A stretch of 64,000 nucleotides of DNA from an uncultured Flavobacteriaceae bacterium. Lineage in GTDB: Bacteria; Bacteroidota; Bacteroidia; Flavobacteriales; Flavobacteriaceae. Both the position numbers and the translations under genes were made by a program. The notes below the pieces were generated by a model, which searched no databases, was not told the origin of the DNA, and saw only the letters and a program-made list of their open reading frames with translations. Positions 1-9,997 of this stretch are shown one piece after another. Each line of letters begins with the position of its first letter. Positions within the stretch are counted from its first letter, which is position 1. The stretch covers positions 372,001 through 436,000 of the forward strand of contig CANMSI010000002.1 of NCBI GenBank assembly GCA_947500575.1. Direction: 5' to 3'.

Positions 1-715
1 GCATGGCAGAGAAGTTCTTTGGACATAAAGCAATCTGCTTTATATTTTTCCATTCGCCATCTACCTTATCAGCCTTGTAAATTTTATGTACTAATTGTTT
101 TTTAGAGAAAATACCATAAGTGGGTTTTACATAAATAGCTTTGCTTAAGAAAGCTGTTTTACCATCTGCTGTTAACGCAATAGAAGAGCTGGTAGAGGCA
201 GCATTTTGCTTATCTCTAATACCATTGGGAGCTGGGTGGTGTGCCACCAAGACATCATCTTCTACAAAGTTCTTTCTTCCAAAGTTAAGTTCCCTGTATT
301 CACTTCTATGGGGTCTTTTGTTCTTCTGATATTCATCTTTTATCTGGTTTAACCACTCTTTTCTCTGAGAGGTATTAGAAACCGTCATGCCGCCCATTTT
401 TTTAACTGCATACTGGTATCTTTTGTTGTAATTCGAAGGTAAAACTCCCTCGTCTGTACTTTCCATTAACTGGTGATACCAAAAAATAGCGGTTTCATAC
501 TTTTCCATTAAAAAGTTAGCATTTCCAAGATCTGCGAATATTTCAATATCGGAATAGCCAAGATCTTTTAACTTTTCATAGTTAGCTTGTCGCTTATTGG
601 TTTCCGATAAATTGGAGCTAGTAACAAGAGATCTGGAGTTCTGCGCTGTCGTTGTAAAACACATGAAGCTAATCATACATCCTAAGGCAATTTTGTAGGT
701 AATTCTAATTTTCAT
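1..715 (-). CDS. OmpA/PD40-type exported protein, 3'-truncated by the window edge
   Basis: A minus-strand frame stays open from an ATG at 713-715 to the window edge, so only the N-terminal 238 residues are seen. The protein starts with a hydrophobic signal peptide ending near TTAQN. A short TPR-like part follows (containing LGNANFLMEKYETAIFWYH), and then a stretch resembling the beta-propeller PD40 repeats (SSIALTADGKTAFLSK, then HKIYKADKVDGEWKNI). In Flavobacteriia this order usually precedes a C-terminal OmpA peptidoglycan-binding domain, which would lie outside the window. The likely location is the periplasm or outer membrane. Family assignment is from motif recognition; the coding call is firm. 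Confidence 0.7.
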   Translation of the reverse strand, partial: MKIRITYKIALGCMISFMCFTTTAQNSRSLVTSSNLSETNKRQANYEKLKDLGYSDIEIFADLGNANFLMEKYETAIFWYHQLMESTDEGVLPSNYNKRYQYAVKKMGGMTVSNTSQRKEWLNQIKDEYQKNKRPHRSEYRELNFGRKNFVEDDVLVAHHPAPNGIRDKQNAASTSSSIALTADGKTAFLSKAIYVKPTYGIFSKKQLVHKIYKADKVDGEWKNIKQIALCPKNFSAM

Positions 716-858
716 GAGATAAGATTTTGGGGTTACTGATGACTCAAAGTTCTAGAATTGTTTTTAACCACCAACTAATAAAAATTCATAGGATTTGTTT
801 TTTTAACACAAAATATATACGTTGTAATGCTCAATAAAAACGATGAAATACCCTTTAG

Positions 859-2217
859 CTAGGGCTTTGCGTACCATTTTGCAATAGTATTCTCTGCAGG
901 CTTAAAACGAGGTGAAAAATTGAGACTTTGATAGGAATTGTCCTCTGAAGTACGTGTATTCCACTCCCAAATGTAGGTACCAGCGAACCATTTTTTATGC
1001 CATAAGCGTTGATAAAGTGCCTCAAATGCAAGTTGCTGAGTTTTGTCTGATTTTTGATTCACAAGGATACTAGATAGCGAACTCCATTCCCAAGGTTTAA
1101 TGGTTGCAGCAGCATCACTCTTATAGCCCACTTCCGTAAAGAGAATGGGAAGCTCATGTTTTTGGTGTAAGGCTTCTAATTTGGTAATATGCCTATCCCA
1201 GCCCTTTAGAATAGCCTCTAATGGAGGATTCTTCTCTTTGGTAAGCGGAAAATAAGCCTGAATTCCCATATAGTCTAGCTCGTTCCAAAAATCAATTAGT
1301 TCAAATTCTCCATCCCAATTAGCTGCATAGGTAAGTTTGCCTTTGTATACCTCTTTTATTTCTGAAACCAAATTACGCCATCTCTCTGGTTGTTTCTTTA
1401 AGGACGACTTCAACTCTGTGCCAATACAGAGAAGTTCTACATTGGAAATTTGTGCCATCTGGGCATAATGCAGCATATTAGCTTTATAGGAGTCAAACCA
1501 CGTATCCCAACCTTCCTCTGTGTCATGTTTAATACTAGAGCGCCAACCATCACTCATCCAAAGATGTGGTTTTAATTGCACATGAATGCCTTTTGCATGT
1601 AATTGGCCTATGGTTTTTATAAAGGAAGAATCGCGCCTGGACCATGTACCTATCTTTTTAGGCACCCCCATCACAGCTGTTCTAGGGTTTTCCTGATACA
1701 TAAAGGGAACCACCGCCACCCATTCGATATTGTTTCGAACCAAGTCCGAAATACCTACTTCATTATCATCTTCCCAACCAAAAACACTCATGCCTCTATG
1801 CTTTCCATCTTTTTCATACATATCCTTGGCAATCCCCGTACTATTTTCAATGCTTGGGTCCCATTGATAATTAAAATCTTCATACCCATTGCTATATACC
1901 AATAACTTAAATACCAGAAGAACTCCTATAACGGGGAGTGCAAATCTGTAAGCAAAGCGTTTTAAACTTGTTTTGAGGCCTTTTTTCTTATATATTCTAA
2001 AGAAGTATCTAAAGATTAGAAATAGTAGATATACTAGTGTAAAAAATATGTGTACCGCAATCTGAGAGCTCGAATTGGTAAATGCTCTTGGGAAAAATCC
2101 AACCGCATCTGAAAAACTAGTATCGCCTCTGGTGGCCATTATAAAGTATAGTAGTATCGCAATCAACCAGCAACTTCCGTAGATTCCTAAAGCAATATAT
2201 AATTCTTTCTTTTTCAT
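859..2217 (-). CDS. membrane-anchored glycoside hydrolase, GH113-like
   Basis: A 452-residue protein with three N-terminal hydrophobic segments (about residues 5-28, 53-73 and 92-109) and a TIM-barrel hydrolase domain from about residue 140. The pattern fits GH113 (beta-mannanase-type, clan GH-A): IGTELK gives the probable acid/base near E268, and FTEVGYK the probable nucleophile near E362. LKPHLW and YIWEWNT are further barrel-strand motifs. A longer frame starts at TTG 2238, but the ATG giving MKKKELY is the more natural start. The three membrane spans are unusual for this family, whose members are often secreted. The substrate is not known; a beta-1,4-mannan or a related envelope glycan is possible. 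Confidence 0.75.
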   Translation of the reverse strand: MKKKELYIALGIYGSCWLIAILLYFIMATRGDTSFSDAVGFFPRAFTNSSSQIAVHIFFTLVYLLFLIFRYFFRIYKKKGLKTSLKRFAYRFALPVIGVLLVFKLLVYSNGYEDFNYQWDPSIENSTGIAKDMYEKDGKHRGMSVFGWEDDNEVGISDLVRNNIEWVAVVPFMYQENPRTAVMGVPKKIGTWSRRDSSFIKTIGQLHAKGIHVQLKPHLWMSDGWRSSIKHDTEEGWDTWFDSYKANMLHYAQMAQISNVELLCIGTELKSSLKKQPERWRNLVSEIKEVYKGKLTYAANWDGEFELIDFWNELDYMGIQAYFPLTKEKNPPLEAILKGWDRHITKLEALHQKHELPILFTEVGYKSDAAATIKPWEWSSLSSILVNQKSDKTQQLAFEALYQRLWHKKWFAGTYIWEWNTRTSEDNSYQSLNFSPRFKPAENTIAKWYAKP

Positions 2218-2401
2218 TCTAAAGAAAATGAGTTCCAATGGTTAGAAGAAACAACACGCCATATGTTACATCCGTAGCGCAGAGTAGCGCATTAAAAGTA
2301 GTAAATTGGCAAAGAACCACCATTTTTAATTTTTAACTGAAAGTAAACCTACTCGCTTCCTACTAATATAAAAACAACAGTAGTTTCCTTATTTTTATAG
2401 C

Positions 2402-3484
2402 ATGAAACCTTCACTTCTTTTTATTCCCGATATATCTGGATACACAAAATTTATTCAAACTACAGAAGTAGAACACAGTCAGCATGTTATCTCTGAATTA
2501 CTAGAAGTACTTATTGAGGCCAATTCGCAGGAGTTAAAATTAGCAGAGATAGAAGGGGATGCTTTGTTTTTTTATAAAGAAGGTGAAATTCCATCACAGG
2601 AAAATCTATTGGCGCAAATAGAACAGATGTTTGTTGCCTTTTACAGTCATCTAAAAATGCTGGAGAAGAACCGAATCTGTCCTTGTAATGCATGTGCTAC
2701 AGCTCCCAACTTACAGCTAAAGATCGTTGCTCACTCTGGAGAATTACAACATATTGAAGTGCATGGCAATAGAAAACCTTTTGGAGAACAGGTTATTGAA
2801 GCCCATAGACTCTTGAAGAATTCAGTGGCGAGTGATAACTATGTGCTCATAAGCAGGGATTTAGCAACTGCCATAGAGTTATCCAAGTATTACTATAGCA
2901 AAGCATTTAGATTTGAGCAAGGCAAGGACACCTATGATGGAAAAGAAGTAAACTATATTTATTCTATTATTGATACTGCGAAATTGACCTTAAAACCTTT
3001 TTCGAATCCAAAAAAAGTAGCACTTTCCTTTGCCCCGCAAGTTGTATTGCATAAAAATTTTGAGGTTTCTGCAGAGATCTTAATAGAATATATTACCAAC
3101 TACAGTCATAGACACCATTGGGTAAAAGATGCTGAGGAGTTTAAATATAATGAGCATGAGGTTACAAGGCTTGGAACAGAACATGTCTGTGTTGTAAATG
3201 GGAAACACTTGGACTTTATTACAATTACAAAGAAAGTACAAGCTGGACAGCTAATTTATGGCGAACTAACTACCAGCCCTCCGCCAGTAGATAAACTCTA
3301 TAATTTTTTCATCGTTACTCCAAAAGGAGCAGATAGCTGTGAGCTAACATTGGAAATTTATGCAGAAGCAAAGTCGATCTTCAAAAAAGCAATCATTCAA
3401 TTGTTTGCTAAGAAGTCATTAAGAAAAGGGATGACCAAAGCCTTGAACGATCTAGAAATCTTAACCAGAGAGCATAGAAGCTAA
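2402..3484 (+). CDS. DUF2652 domain protein with C-terminal SRPBCC-like domain
   Basis: A 360-residue cytosolic protein. The N-terminal half (MKPSLLFIPDISGYTKFI; then AEIEGDALFFYK; PFGEQVIEAHRLLKN) is the DUF2652 family, which resembles class III nucleotide-cyclase folds with a DISGYT strand. The C-terminal half from about residue 205 looks like an SRPBCC/polyketide-cyclase ligand-binding fold. Whether it has cyclase activity is unknown. The start ATG follows an AT-rich leader shared with the divergent GH113-like gene. It appears monocistronic. Confidence 0.8.
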   Translation: MKPSLLFIPDISGYTKFIQTTEVEHSQHVISELLEVLIEANSQELKLAEIEGDALFFYKEGEIPSQENLLAQIEQMFVAFYSHLKMLEKNRICPCNACATAPNLQLKIVAHSGELQHIEVHGNRKPFGEQVIEAHRLLKNSVASDNYVLISRDLATAIELSKYYYSKAFRFEQGKDTYDGKEVNYIYSIIDTAKLTLKPFSNPKKVALSFAPQVVLHKNFEVSAEILIEYITNYSHRHHWVKDAEEFKYNEHEVTRLGTEHVCVVNGKHLDFITITKKVQAGQLIYGELTTSPPPVDKLYNFFIVTPKGADSCELTLEIYAEAKSIFKKAIIQLFAKKSLRKGMTKALNDLEILTREHRS

Positions 3485-3586
3485 ACATTTTCCATACGAT
3501 TAGCTTTTGGAGACACACTTTTCGTTCTATAAGATTTTACGTACATTTAAATTATAAATTGCTCCCCTGATTCTAAACCATCCACT

Positions 3587-5059
3587 ATGCATTTTGATAA
3601 TAATTATGTAGACCTACATTGCCATCCAGCTTTAAAACCTTTTGGTAAAAGTTTTAATAAGAAACCTGTAGGCAAGAACAATCCGCACAGAAGTAGCAAT
3701 CGAAGTATATGGAAGTATAACCCACCTTCCATTTTTGATAAACTATTGAATTTTGTAACGGGGCTTACCAAATTTTCCCAAGCTAATTTTACAAGTTTGG
3801 CGTATGGCGGTGTTAGTGTGGTTTGTGTTTCTCTTTACCCCTTAGAAAAATGGTTTGTGCGTAATAAAATTAAGAATGAACTTATTGCGGATTTGGCTGC
3901 AAATTTTGCATTGGGAATAGGGGATAAGCGAATTGATCATATACAAGGTATTAGTGATTATTTCAAGGATTTAGAACGGCAGTACGATTTTTACAAACAA
4001 TTAGATGGAAAGGTGATTCGACTTCCGGAAGGTAAGTTTGTATACAAATTGGTGAAAAACTATAATGAAATTGAAACCATTCGTTTTCAAGACGCTCAAA
4101 ACAAAAATGTTTCTGCCATTTGTGTTGTACTTTCCATAGAGGGCATGCACGTATTAAATACAGGATTAAGAAAACCTGTAAACGAAAATGAGGTATTGGA
4201 AAATCTTGAAAAAATTATTGCATGGGAACATCGGCCTTTCTTTGTAACCTTAGCGCATCATTTTTGGAATCACTTATGCGGGCATGCAGAGAGTTTGAGC
4301 GGCATCGTTAAAAAGAAAGCGGACCAAACAGAAGGGCTTACTTCTGGTTTTACCAGTCTGGGAAAAAAAGTAATTCAACGTTTACTGGATGATACGCATG
4401 ATAAGCGTATTCTTATTGATATAAAGCATATGAACCCTAAATCGCGCAGGGAATATTATGCCATGTTAGATTCTGGTCAACCCCCTTTTAATAGTGTTCC
4501 AATTGTAGTAAGTCACGGTGCTTGTAATGGTTTAGTATCCGATAGCAATAGGGTAGTAGGTAGGCCAAGAACCGCAGAGAAATTAAAAGCGGTAGACATC
4601 AATTTTTTTGACGAAGAAATCATTCGCATTGCTAAGAGTAATGGAATTTTTGGTCTACAATTAGATGAAAGAAGAATTGCCAGCGAAAAAACACTGAAAG
4701 ATACCAAACATTCTACCAAACGAAGTAAGATTATGCATTACCGCTCAGAATTGCTTTGGAATCAGGTGCAGCACATTATTGAACTTTTAGACGCAGAAAA
4801 TCTGTTTGCGTGGGATTGCATTGCTATTGGATCTGATTTTGATGGTATTATAGATCCTTTGAATAGTTTTTGGACGGCAGAAGAGTTTCCTTTTTTGGCA
4901 GATTTCTTAGAACGACATGCACATAATTATATCCAGAATCATAATTTAAAGAGAGCGGATAACATTATAGAAGCTGATGAAATAGTAGAGCGAATTATGT
5001 CTAAAAATGCGCATGAGTTTTTAAAGCGAAATTTTAATTCTCAAGAAGCCATCGTATAG
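3587..5059 (+). CDS. membrane dipeptidase-like metallopeptidase, family M19
   Basis: A 490-residue protein of peptidase family M19 (renal dipeptidase type), which hydrolyses dipeptides with two zinc ions. Visible metal-site motifs are DLHCHP (H11 and H13), LSIEGMH, the histidine-rich TLAHHFWNHLCGH, VVSHGAC and the C-terminal IGSDFDGI. It is longer than typical M19 enzymes (350-400 residues) because of insertions after the first motif. There is no obvious signal peptide, which suggests a cytosolic enzyme. It follows the DUF2652 gene by about 100 bases. Confidence 0.85.
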   Translation: MHFDNNYVDLHCHPALKPFGKSFNKKPVGKNNPHRSSNRSIWKYNPPSIFDKLLNFVTGLTKFSQANFTSLAYGGVSVVCVSLYPLEKWFVRNKIKNELIADLAANFALGIGDKRIDHIQGISDYFKDLERQYDFYKQLDGKVIRLPEGKFVYKLVKNYNEIETIRFQDAQNKNVSAICVVLSIEGMHVLNTGLRKPVNENEVLENLEKIIAWEHRPFFVTLAHHFWNHLCGHAESLSGIVKKKADQTEGLTSGFTSLGKKVIQRLLDDTHDKRILIDIKHMNPKSRREYYAMLDSGQPPFNSVPIVVSHGACNGLVSDSNRVVGRPRTAEKLKAVDINFFDEEIIRIAKSNGIFGLQLDERRIASEKTLKDTKHSTKRSKIMHYRSELLWNQVQHIIELLDAENLFAWDCIAIGSDFDGIIDPLNSFWTAEEFPFLADFLERHAHNYIQNHNLKRADNIIEADEIVERIMSKNAHEFLKRNFNSQEAIV

Positions 5060-5142
5060 GCACTACGCTATTTTAATAAGTGATATATTTTTTTGTAATG
5101 AATGTTTCTGTTTGGAGTCTAAAGAATTATTAAAGAAATGAT

Positions 5143-5778
5143 ATGACACTTACGGAACAGCTCAAAGCACATGCAAATAATAGTAGTAAGAGACATCCTG
5201 GAGAAGCTCAGAAAATAATGAAATCTGCTATAGATCAATTAGTTAAAACAGATTTACTTCATAAAGCATTTAAGACTGGGAATCAAATTCCTAAGATTGA
5301 ACTTCCCAATGCAAATGGCAGGTTGGTGGCAATCAATGAGCTATTACAGAACCATAAAGTAGTATTAACTTTTTATAGAGGCGGATGGTGCCCCTATTGC
5401 AATTTAGAATTGAGGGCCTTACAAAAAGCACTGCCGCAAATAGAAGCAAAAGGCGCAAAGTTGGTTGCCATTAGTCCACAAACGCCAGATAGTAGTCTAA
5501 GTACCCAAGAAAAGAATGAACTGTCTTTTGAAGTGCTTTCAGACAAAGACAATTTGGTGGCCCATGCCATGAACTTGGTATACCCACTTCCAGATGAGTT
5601 AATTGCGCTTTACAAAACCTTTGGTATAGATTTAGATACCAGCAATGAAACAAATAGTGGAGAATTACCCATTGCTGCAACCTATATCATTGAGCAAAAT
5701 GGATTAATTTCTTATCATTATTTGTCGGAAGATTACAAGTTAAGGGCAGATCCTGAAGAGATTGTAAAGGCACTTTAG
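5143..5778 (+). CDS. AhpC/TSA-family peroxiredoxin-like protein
   Basis: A 211-residue protein with an N-terminal helical extension and a thioredoxin-fold AhpC/TSA domain from about residue 50. The redox motif FYRGGWCPYC carries C83 and C86, a CxxC where classical peroxiredoxins have a single peroxidatic cysteine. It probably reduces peroxides or acts as a thiol oxidoreductase in the cytosol. It converges with the HD-domain gene, with the two stop codons only a few bases apart. Confidence 0.85.
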   Translation: MTLTEQLKAHANNSSKRHPGEAQKIMKSAIDQLVKTDLLHKAFKTGNQIPKIELPNANGRLVAINELLQNHKVVLTFYRGGWCPYCNLELRALQKALPQIEAKGAKLVAISPQTPDSSLSTQEKNELSFEVLSDKDNLVAHAMNLVYPLPDELIALYKTFGIDLDTSNETNSGELPIAATYIIEQNGLISYHYLSEDYKLRADPEEIVKAL

Positions 5779-5780
5779 AA

Positions 5781-6344
5781 TTAAACGGAAAAAGGTGTTC
5801 TGGTAAAGACGCGTTGAATAATTGGAATAAAGAATTCCAAGGGTTTGGAGTTATACAATGGATCAAAAGAATTCTGATCCCACTTTTCACAGAAGTCTAC
5901 AGCATACTGGTAAAAGGGATGTTCTTTAAATCTATCTCTACTATTACGTTCTTCTTCAGTAAGACTTACATTGTAAAACATTTGAAAAGTTCCATGGTTC
6001 CTTACTACCCAACATACTTCTTCTCTCACAAAGGGACGAATGATTTCAGCGGCTACTTGTCCATGCGTATAGGGCGCTAATATGTCACCAATGTCATGAA
6101 AAAGCCCTGCTATAATCCAATCGTCATCTGCCTTGCTTTCATGCACTCTAGTAGCACACTGAAGTACGTGCTCTAGTCTGCTTATTTTATAAGCACCATC
6201 ATCTTCTGCCATTTCTTGAAGATGCGCTATTAGTCTTTTTGGAAGGGCTTGTGCAGTAGCCTCATCATTGGCTGCAATAATCTTATAATCCTGTACAGTA
6301 CCATCTTTCATGGCCGTAAAACCAACGGTCTTATGTTTTTCCAT
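5781..6344 (-). CDS. HD-domain protein, PhnZ-like
   Basis: A 187-residue protein with an HD metal-binding signature: H in RLEHVLQCA, then the FHDIGD pair, then VRNHGTFQMF. This order and the short length resemble the small HD oxygenase/phosphohydrolase group that includes PhnZ and inositol-oxygenase relatives. No phosphonate genes are nearby, so the substrate is open. The ATG at 6344 (MEKHKTV) is preferred over an upstream TTG. It lies downstream of the symporter gene on the same strand and may be co-transcribed. Confidence 0.7.
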   Translation of the reverse strand: MEKHKTVGFTAMKDGTVQDYKIIAANDEATAQALPKRLIAHLQEMAEDDGAYKISRLEHVLQCATRVHESKADDDWIIAGLFHDIGDILAPYTHGQVAAEIIRPFVREEVCWVVRNHGTFQMFYNVSLTEEERNSRDRFKEHPFYQYAVDFCEKWDQNSFDPLYNSKPLEFFIPIIQRVFTRTPFSV

Positions 6345-6382
6345 TAGCAAGTGTATTTACCCAAAAATAAGAAAACTTGTGT

Positions 6383-7657
6383 TTATCTAAGCTTACCCAG
6401 AGACTTAGCTACCAACACAGAGACACAGCTATCTCCAGAAATGTTCACCACTGTTCTACACATATCTAAAGGTCGGTCTACAGACATAATTAATGCCAAG
6501 GCTACCGCAAGTTTTGCGGAAGGGAAACCAACAGATTCTAATACAATAACCAGCATAATAATGCCGGCACTGGGCGCTGCGGCCGCACCAATAGAAGCTA
6601 AGGTAGCTGTTAGCACAATGGTTAGCTGATCTGCAAGTTCTAAATTGTGCCCCATTACCTGACAAACAAATATGGCTGCAATAGCTTGCATTAAACTGGT
6701 GGCATCCATATTAATGGTAGCGCCTACGGGACATACAAAACTGCTAATTTCTTTTTCTACTCCCAGATTCTCTTCTACACACTTCATTGTCACTGGTAGT
6801 GTTGCCATGCTAGAACTAGTACTTAGGGCAGTTAGCTGTGCGGGTAAAATACCTTTTAAAAAATACCGAGGCGATTTGCCGGTATAGACTTTAATTAAGA
6901 TTACATAAAAAACAATTAGGAGTGCCATGCCAAATAGCAATACCGCCGAATAGCTTAGAAGGGCAATGAACAACTCACCTCCCGTAGTTTCTACTATTAA
7001 AGCTGCAATAAGCGCTACCACGGCATAAGGAGCGGTAAGCATAATTAAATCTACGGTCTTTAGCATAGCGCTATTGGCAGCATCTACTAGTTTCTTAACA
7101 GGCTTTACTTGTTCATTTGGAAGAATAAGCATGCTAATACTAAAGAACATAGTAACAAAAATTACTTGTAGCATATTGGAGTTATTGTTCGCTGCTCCAA
7201 AAAAGTTAGAGGGAATTAGGGTTTCTATAAAATTCAGAGGTCCCTTTTCTCCAAGATCCTGTTTCATGTTAATTTTATCGGTCATCATTGCAGTGGCATC
7301 TTTAGACAAGCCAGCTAAGGTTTCTGGACTAATGTTGGAGCCTGGGGCAAAAATATTGACTAAAAACAACCCTAAAACAACTGCTACCACTGTCGTAAAT
7401 AAATAAATGATGACGGTGCGCCCTCCAATTTTAGATAAGGCGGTCATATCCTTAAAGTCGGTAATACCTTTTGACAAGGATACAATCACTAAGGGTACCG
7501 CAATTAGTTTAAGAAGCTTAATGAAAATAGTTCCGAAAGGTTTAATCCAATCAACTACAATAGATACTCCGGAGGAAAATTGGGAAGCAATTAAACCAAT
7601 GATAACACCTAAGATCATTCCAATTAGAATTTTCCAGTGTAATGCTAATTTTGTCAT
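6383..7657 (-). CDS. dicarboxylate/amino acid:cation symporter (DAACS family)
   Basis: A 424-residue inner-membrane protein of the GltP/DctA type. It has eight or so hydrophobic segments, the serine-rich re-entrant loop STSSSMATLPVT and the NMDAT motif in helix 7 (NMDATSLMQAIAAIF) that binds substrate and sodium. It probably imports glutamate, aspartate or C4-dicarboxylates with Na+ or H+. Length is normal for the family. It starts divergently from the VTC gene cluster. Confidence 0.9.
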   Translation of the reverse strand: MTKLALHWKILIGMILGVIIGLIASQFSSGVSIVVDWIKPFGTIFIKLLKLIAVPLVIVSLSKGITDFKDMTALSKIGGRTVIIYLFTTVVAVVLGLFLVNIFAPGSNISPETLAGLSKDATAMMTDKINMKQDLGEKGPLNFIETLIPSNFFGAANNNSNMLQVIFVTMFFSISMLILPNEQVKPVKKLVDAANSAMLKTVDLIMLTAPYAVVALIAALIVETTGGELFIALLSYSAVLLFGMALLIVFYVILIKVYTGKSPRYFLKGILPAQLTALSTSSSMATLPVTMKCVEENLGVEKEISSFVCPVGATINMDATSLMQAIAAIFVCQVMGHNLELADQLTIVLTATLASIGAAAAPSAGIIMLVIVLESVGFPSAKLAVALALIMSVDRPLDMCRTVVNISGDSCVSVLVAKSLGKLR

Positions 7658-7788
7658 TTAATTCGATTGGATTAAGGCGGTAAGATAGAAATAAAAAGAA
7701 GGAATAAAAGCATCTGGCGGCAAATGTCTAAACCTATGGTAGAAGATGCAAAAATCAAATTAGCTATCTATTAACATCTTCATTCCCC

Positions 7789-7796
7789 TATATTTG
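7789..7796 (+). promoter_or_regulatory. candidate Bacteroidota -7 box before the VTC gene
   Basis: TATATTTG matches the Bacteroidota -7 consensus TAnnTTTG and ends eight bases before the ATG at 7804. A transcript from it would be nearly leaderless. No clear -33 TTG lies at the expected distance, so this is tentative. Confidence 0.35.
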
Positions 7797-7803
7797 TAGT
7801 AGC

Positions 7804-8559
7804 ATGACCCGTGAAATACAGCAAATCCTACCAATGTTTACACCTGTTTCTCTAGAAGAAATGAATAAGGTTGCATTACTGCATAGAACAGAAACCAAGT
7901 TTGTAATTTCTGAATTGCAATTGCTAGATATAGTAGCAACATTGGCCCAGGAATATAAAGTACTAAGCATTGATGGAAAGTCCCTAATGACCTACACCTC
8001 CTTATATTTTGATACACCTAATTTTCGTCTGTATAGGGAACATCATAATGGAAAACTAAAGCGAACTAAAATTCGAATCCGTAAATATGTAGATTCTGAG
8101 GCTGTATATTTAGAAGTAAAAAAGAAGGATGGACGAGGAAATACCCATAAAATAAGGATTCCTATGGATGATTTTGAAACCACCTTATCTCAGAGTGCAT
8201 TAGATTTTATTGCTAATAGTACCAGTCAAAGAGAAATACAATGGGTACCATCTCTTTGGAATACATTTAACCGAATTACGCTGGTAGACCATCAATATGA
8301 AGAACGAGTCACTATAGATATGAACTTGTCATACCAATTCAATGATCGGGTTAAAACCATAGATAAATTGGCAGTAATTGAAGTAAAGCAAAAGCGTTTG
8401 GACAGGTGTTCACCTATCATGTTATTGTTGAAGAAAAGAATCATAAATCCTTATAAATTAAGTAAATACTGTATTGGAATGCTATATATGCATCCAAAAT
8501 TAAAGCATAATTTATTTAAGGAAAAACTAATTAAAATAAATAAAATAAAAAGCGCCTAA
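7804..8559 (+). CDS. VTC-domain polyphosphate polymerase-like protein
   Basis: A 251-residue protein of the VTC/triphosphate-tunnel family, known from the yeast vacuolar polyphosphate polymerase. Tunnel strands with alternating charged residues are visible: RTETKFVI, KRTKIRIRKY, VYLEVKKKDGRG, ERVTIDMNLSY and AVIEVKQKR. It likely binds or polymerises polyphosphate at the membrane together with the DUF4956 protein whose gene overlaps its stop codon (8559). Such VTC plus DUF4956 pairs are common in bacteria. Catalysis by this copy is inferred. Confidence 0.8.
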   Translation: MTREIQQILPMFTPVSLEEMNKVALLHRTETKFVISELQLLDIVATLAQEYKVLSIDGKSLMTYTSLYFDTPNFRLYREHHNGKLKRTKIRIRKYVDSEAVYLEVKKKDGRGNTHKIRIPMDDFETTLSQSALDFIANSTSQREIQWVPSLWNTFNRITLVDHQYEERVTIDMNLSYQFNDRVKTIDKLAVIEVKQKRLDRCSPIMLLLKKRIINPYKLSKYCIGMLYMHPKLKHNLFKEKLIKINKIKSA

Positions 8560-9161
8560 TGGAATTTTTAGACATCCCTCTCTTTGATGATGATTTATAC
8601 AAAATGTTATTTCGTTTTGGTATTAATCTTTTCTTTTTAACCCTCATAATTCGTTTTTTTTACTACAAAAGTGCTCGGCGAAAAGACTATCTTTTTACGT
8701 ATTACATGATAAGTACCATTGTCTTTTTTCTATGTTTTACGCTTAAAAAATATGAATTAGACTTGGGTATGGCATTGGGTCTTTTTGCCATTTTTGGTAT
8801 TATTCGCTATCGAACAGATGCCATTGAAATAAAAGAAATGACCTATTTGTTTGTGGTCATTGGTGTTTCTGTGATTAACTCCTTAGCGAATAAAAAGATG
8901 AGTTATGCGGAAATTATTATCGGTAATATCATCGTAGTTGGTGTTATTGCCATTTTAGAACGTTTTTGGCTCTTAAACCAAGAAAGTTCTAAAGAGATTG
9001 TCTACGAAAGGATTGAGAATGTAAAGCCGCAAGCATATGAAAAATTAAAAGCAGATTTGGAAAGCCGAACAGGTCTGCAGATCAACCGAATCAAAATAGG
9101 AGATATTGATTTCCTTAGGGATACCGCTATGATTACTATTTATTACTATCAAAAGAAATAA
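8559..9161 (+). CDS. DUF4956 integral membrane protein
   Basis: A 200-residue protein with about four N-terminal membrane helices (FGINLFFLTLIIRFFYY, TYYMISTIVFFLCFTL, LFVVIGVSVINSLA, IIIGNIIVVGVIAIL) and a soluble C-terminal domain of about 60 residues. It fits DUF4956, a family that accompanies VTC-domain genes. Its start codon overlaps the stop of the VTC gene, so the two are translationally coupled. A role as membrane anchor or channel partner of the VTC protein is inferred from context. Confidence 0.8.
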   Translation: MEFLDIPLFDDDLYKMLFRFGINLFFLTLIIRFFYYKSARRKDYLFTYYMISTIVFFLCFTLKKYELDLGMALGLFAIFGIIRYRTDAIEIKEMTYLFVVIGVSVINSLANKKMSYAEIIIGNIIVVGVIAILERFWLLNQESSKEIVYERIENVKPQAYEKLKADLESRTGLQINRIKIGDIDFLRDTAMITIYYYQKK

Positions 9162-9168
9162 GGTATTT

Positions 9169-9873
9169 ATGAAAATGAAATTAAGTACTTGCTGGGTATT
9201 TGGACTTCTTTTATCTCTTGTTATGCAATACGGTATGGCGCAAAATGATACTGACACCGCCTTGTGGACTTCTGTAGAACTTGGCTATGAACCTAATAAG
9301 CAATGGGAATTTGGCTTGGAAGAACAGCTTCGTTTTAAAGACAATATAGGAGCAGTAGATGAATACTTTACGGAGTTGAAGGCTGAGTATAAGTTGCGCA
9401 ATGGTTTTGCCTTAGGAGCAGGAGTAAGGTATATTAGAGAAAACGACAATCGAGGTAACATTCAAGGATATGAGAATCATTTCCGTTTTCAATTAGATGC
9501 ATCCTACAAACACAAATGGAAGGAGTTTTCATTTAAACATCGATTGCGGTATCAAAATAGAAATGAATTGGGAATCTCAGCTGAGGAGGGCGATTTTGCA
9601 AGACAGCGGCTACGGTTGAAAACAGCTATTGGGTATAATATTTCTAATTGGAAATTGGATCCCAAGTTTTCTGCAGAGATTTTTAATGGTTTCGCTAAAG
9701 GGGTGCAAAGTGAATTTAATCAATACCGACTTACCTTGGAAACCTCCTATAAATTTAAAAATGCAGGTAGATTACGTTTTTTCTATAGGTATGAGGATGA
9801 ATTCAATGAGAATAACCCGCTTGCCGTTCACATTTTTGGAATGGGATACAAGTATACTCTTAAGAAAAAATAA
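9169..9873 (+). CDS. DUF2490 outer-membrane beta-barrel protein
   Basis: A 234-residue protein with a signal peptide ending GMAQN, followed by alternating amphipathic strands (WEFGLEEQLRFKD, FALGAGVRYIRE, FSFKHRLRYQNR, LRFFYRYEDEF) typical of DUF2490 barrels of Bacteroidota. It starts eight bases after DUF4956 and completes a three-gene operon with the VTC gene. The function is unknown; it should sit in the outer membrane. Confidence 0.8.
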   Translation: MKMKLSTCWVFGLLLSLVMQYGMAQNDTDTALWTSVELGYEPNKQWEFGLEEQLRFKDNIGAVDEYFTELKAEYKLRNGFALGAGVRYIRENDNRGNIQGYENHFRFQLDASYKHKWKEFSFKHRLRYQNRNELGISAEEGDFARQRLRLKTAIGYNISNWKLDPKFSAEIFNGFAKGVQSEFNQYRLTLETSYKFKNAGRLRFFYRYEDEFNENNPLAVHIFGMGYKYTLKKK

Positions 9874-9997
9874 CACCTAAGAACCCCAAATATGTATTTC
9901 ATCTGAAAAACAATACCACTCACATAAAATAGGGTAGGGTATTTAAGCGTTAAGTTGTTATAAGAGTCATACCCAAACACTCTAAAACTTAACAATT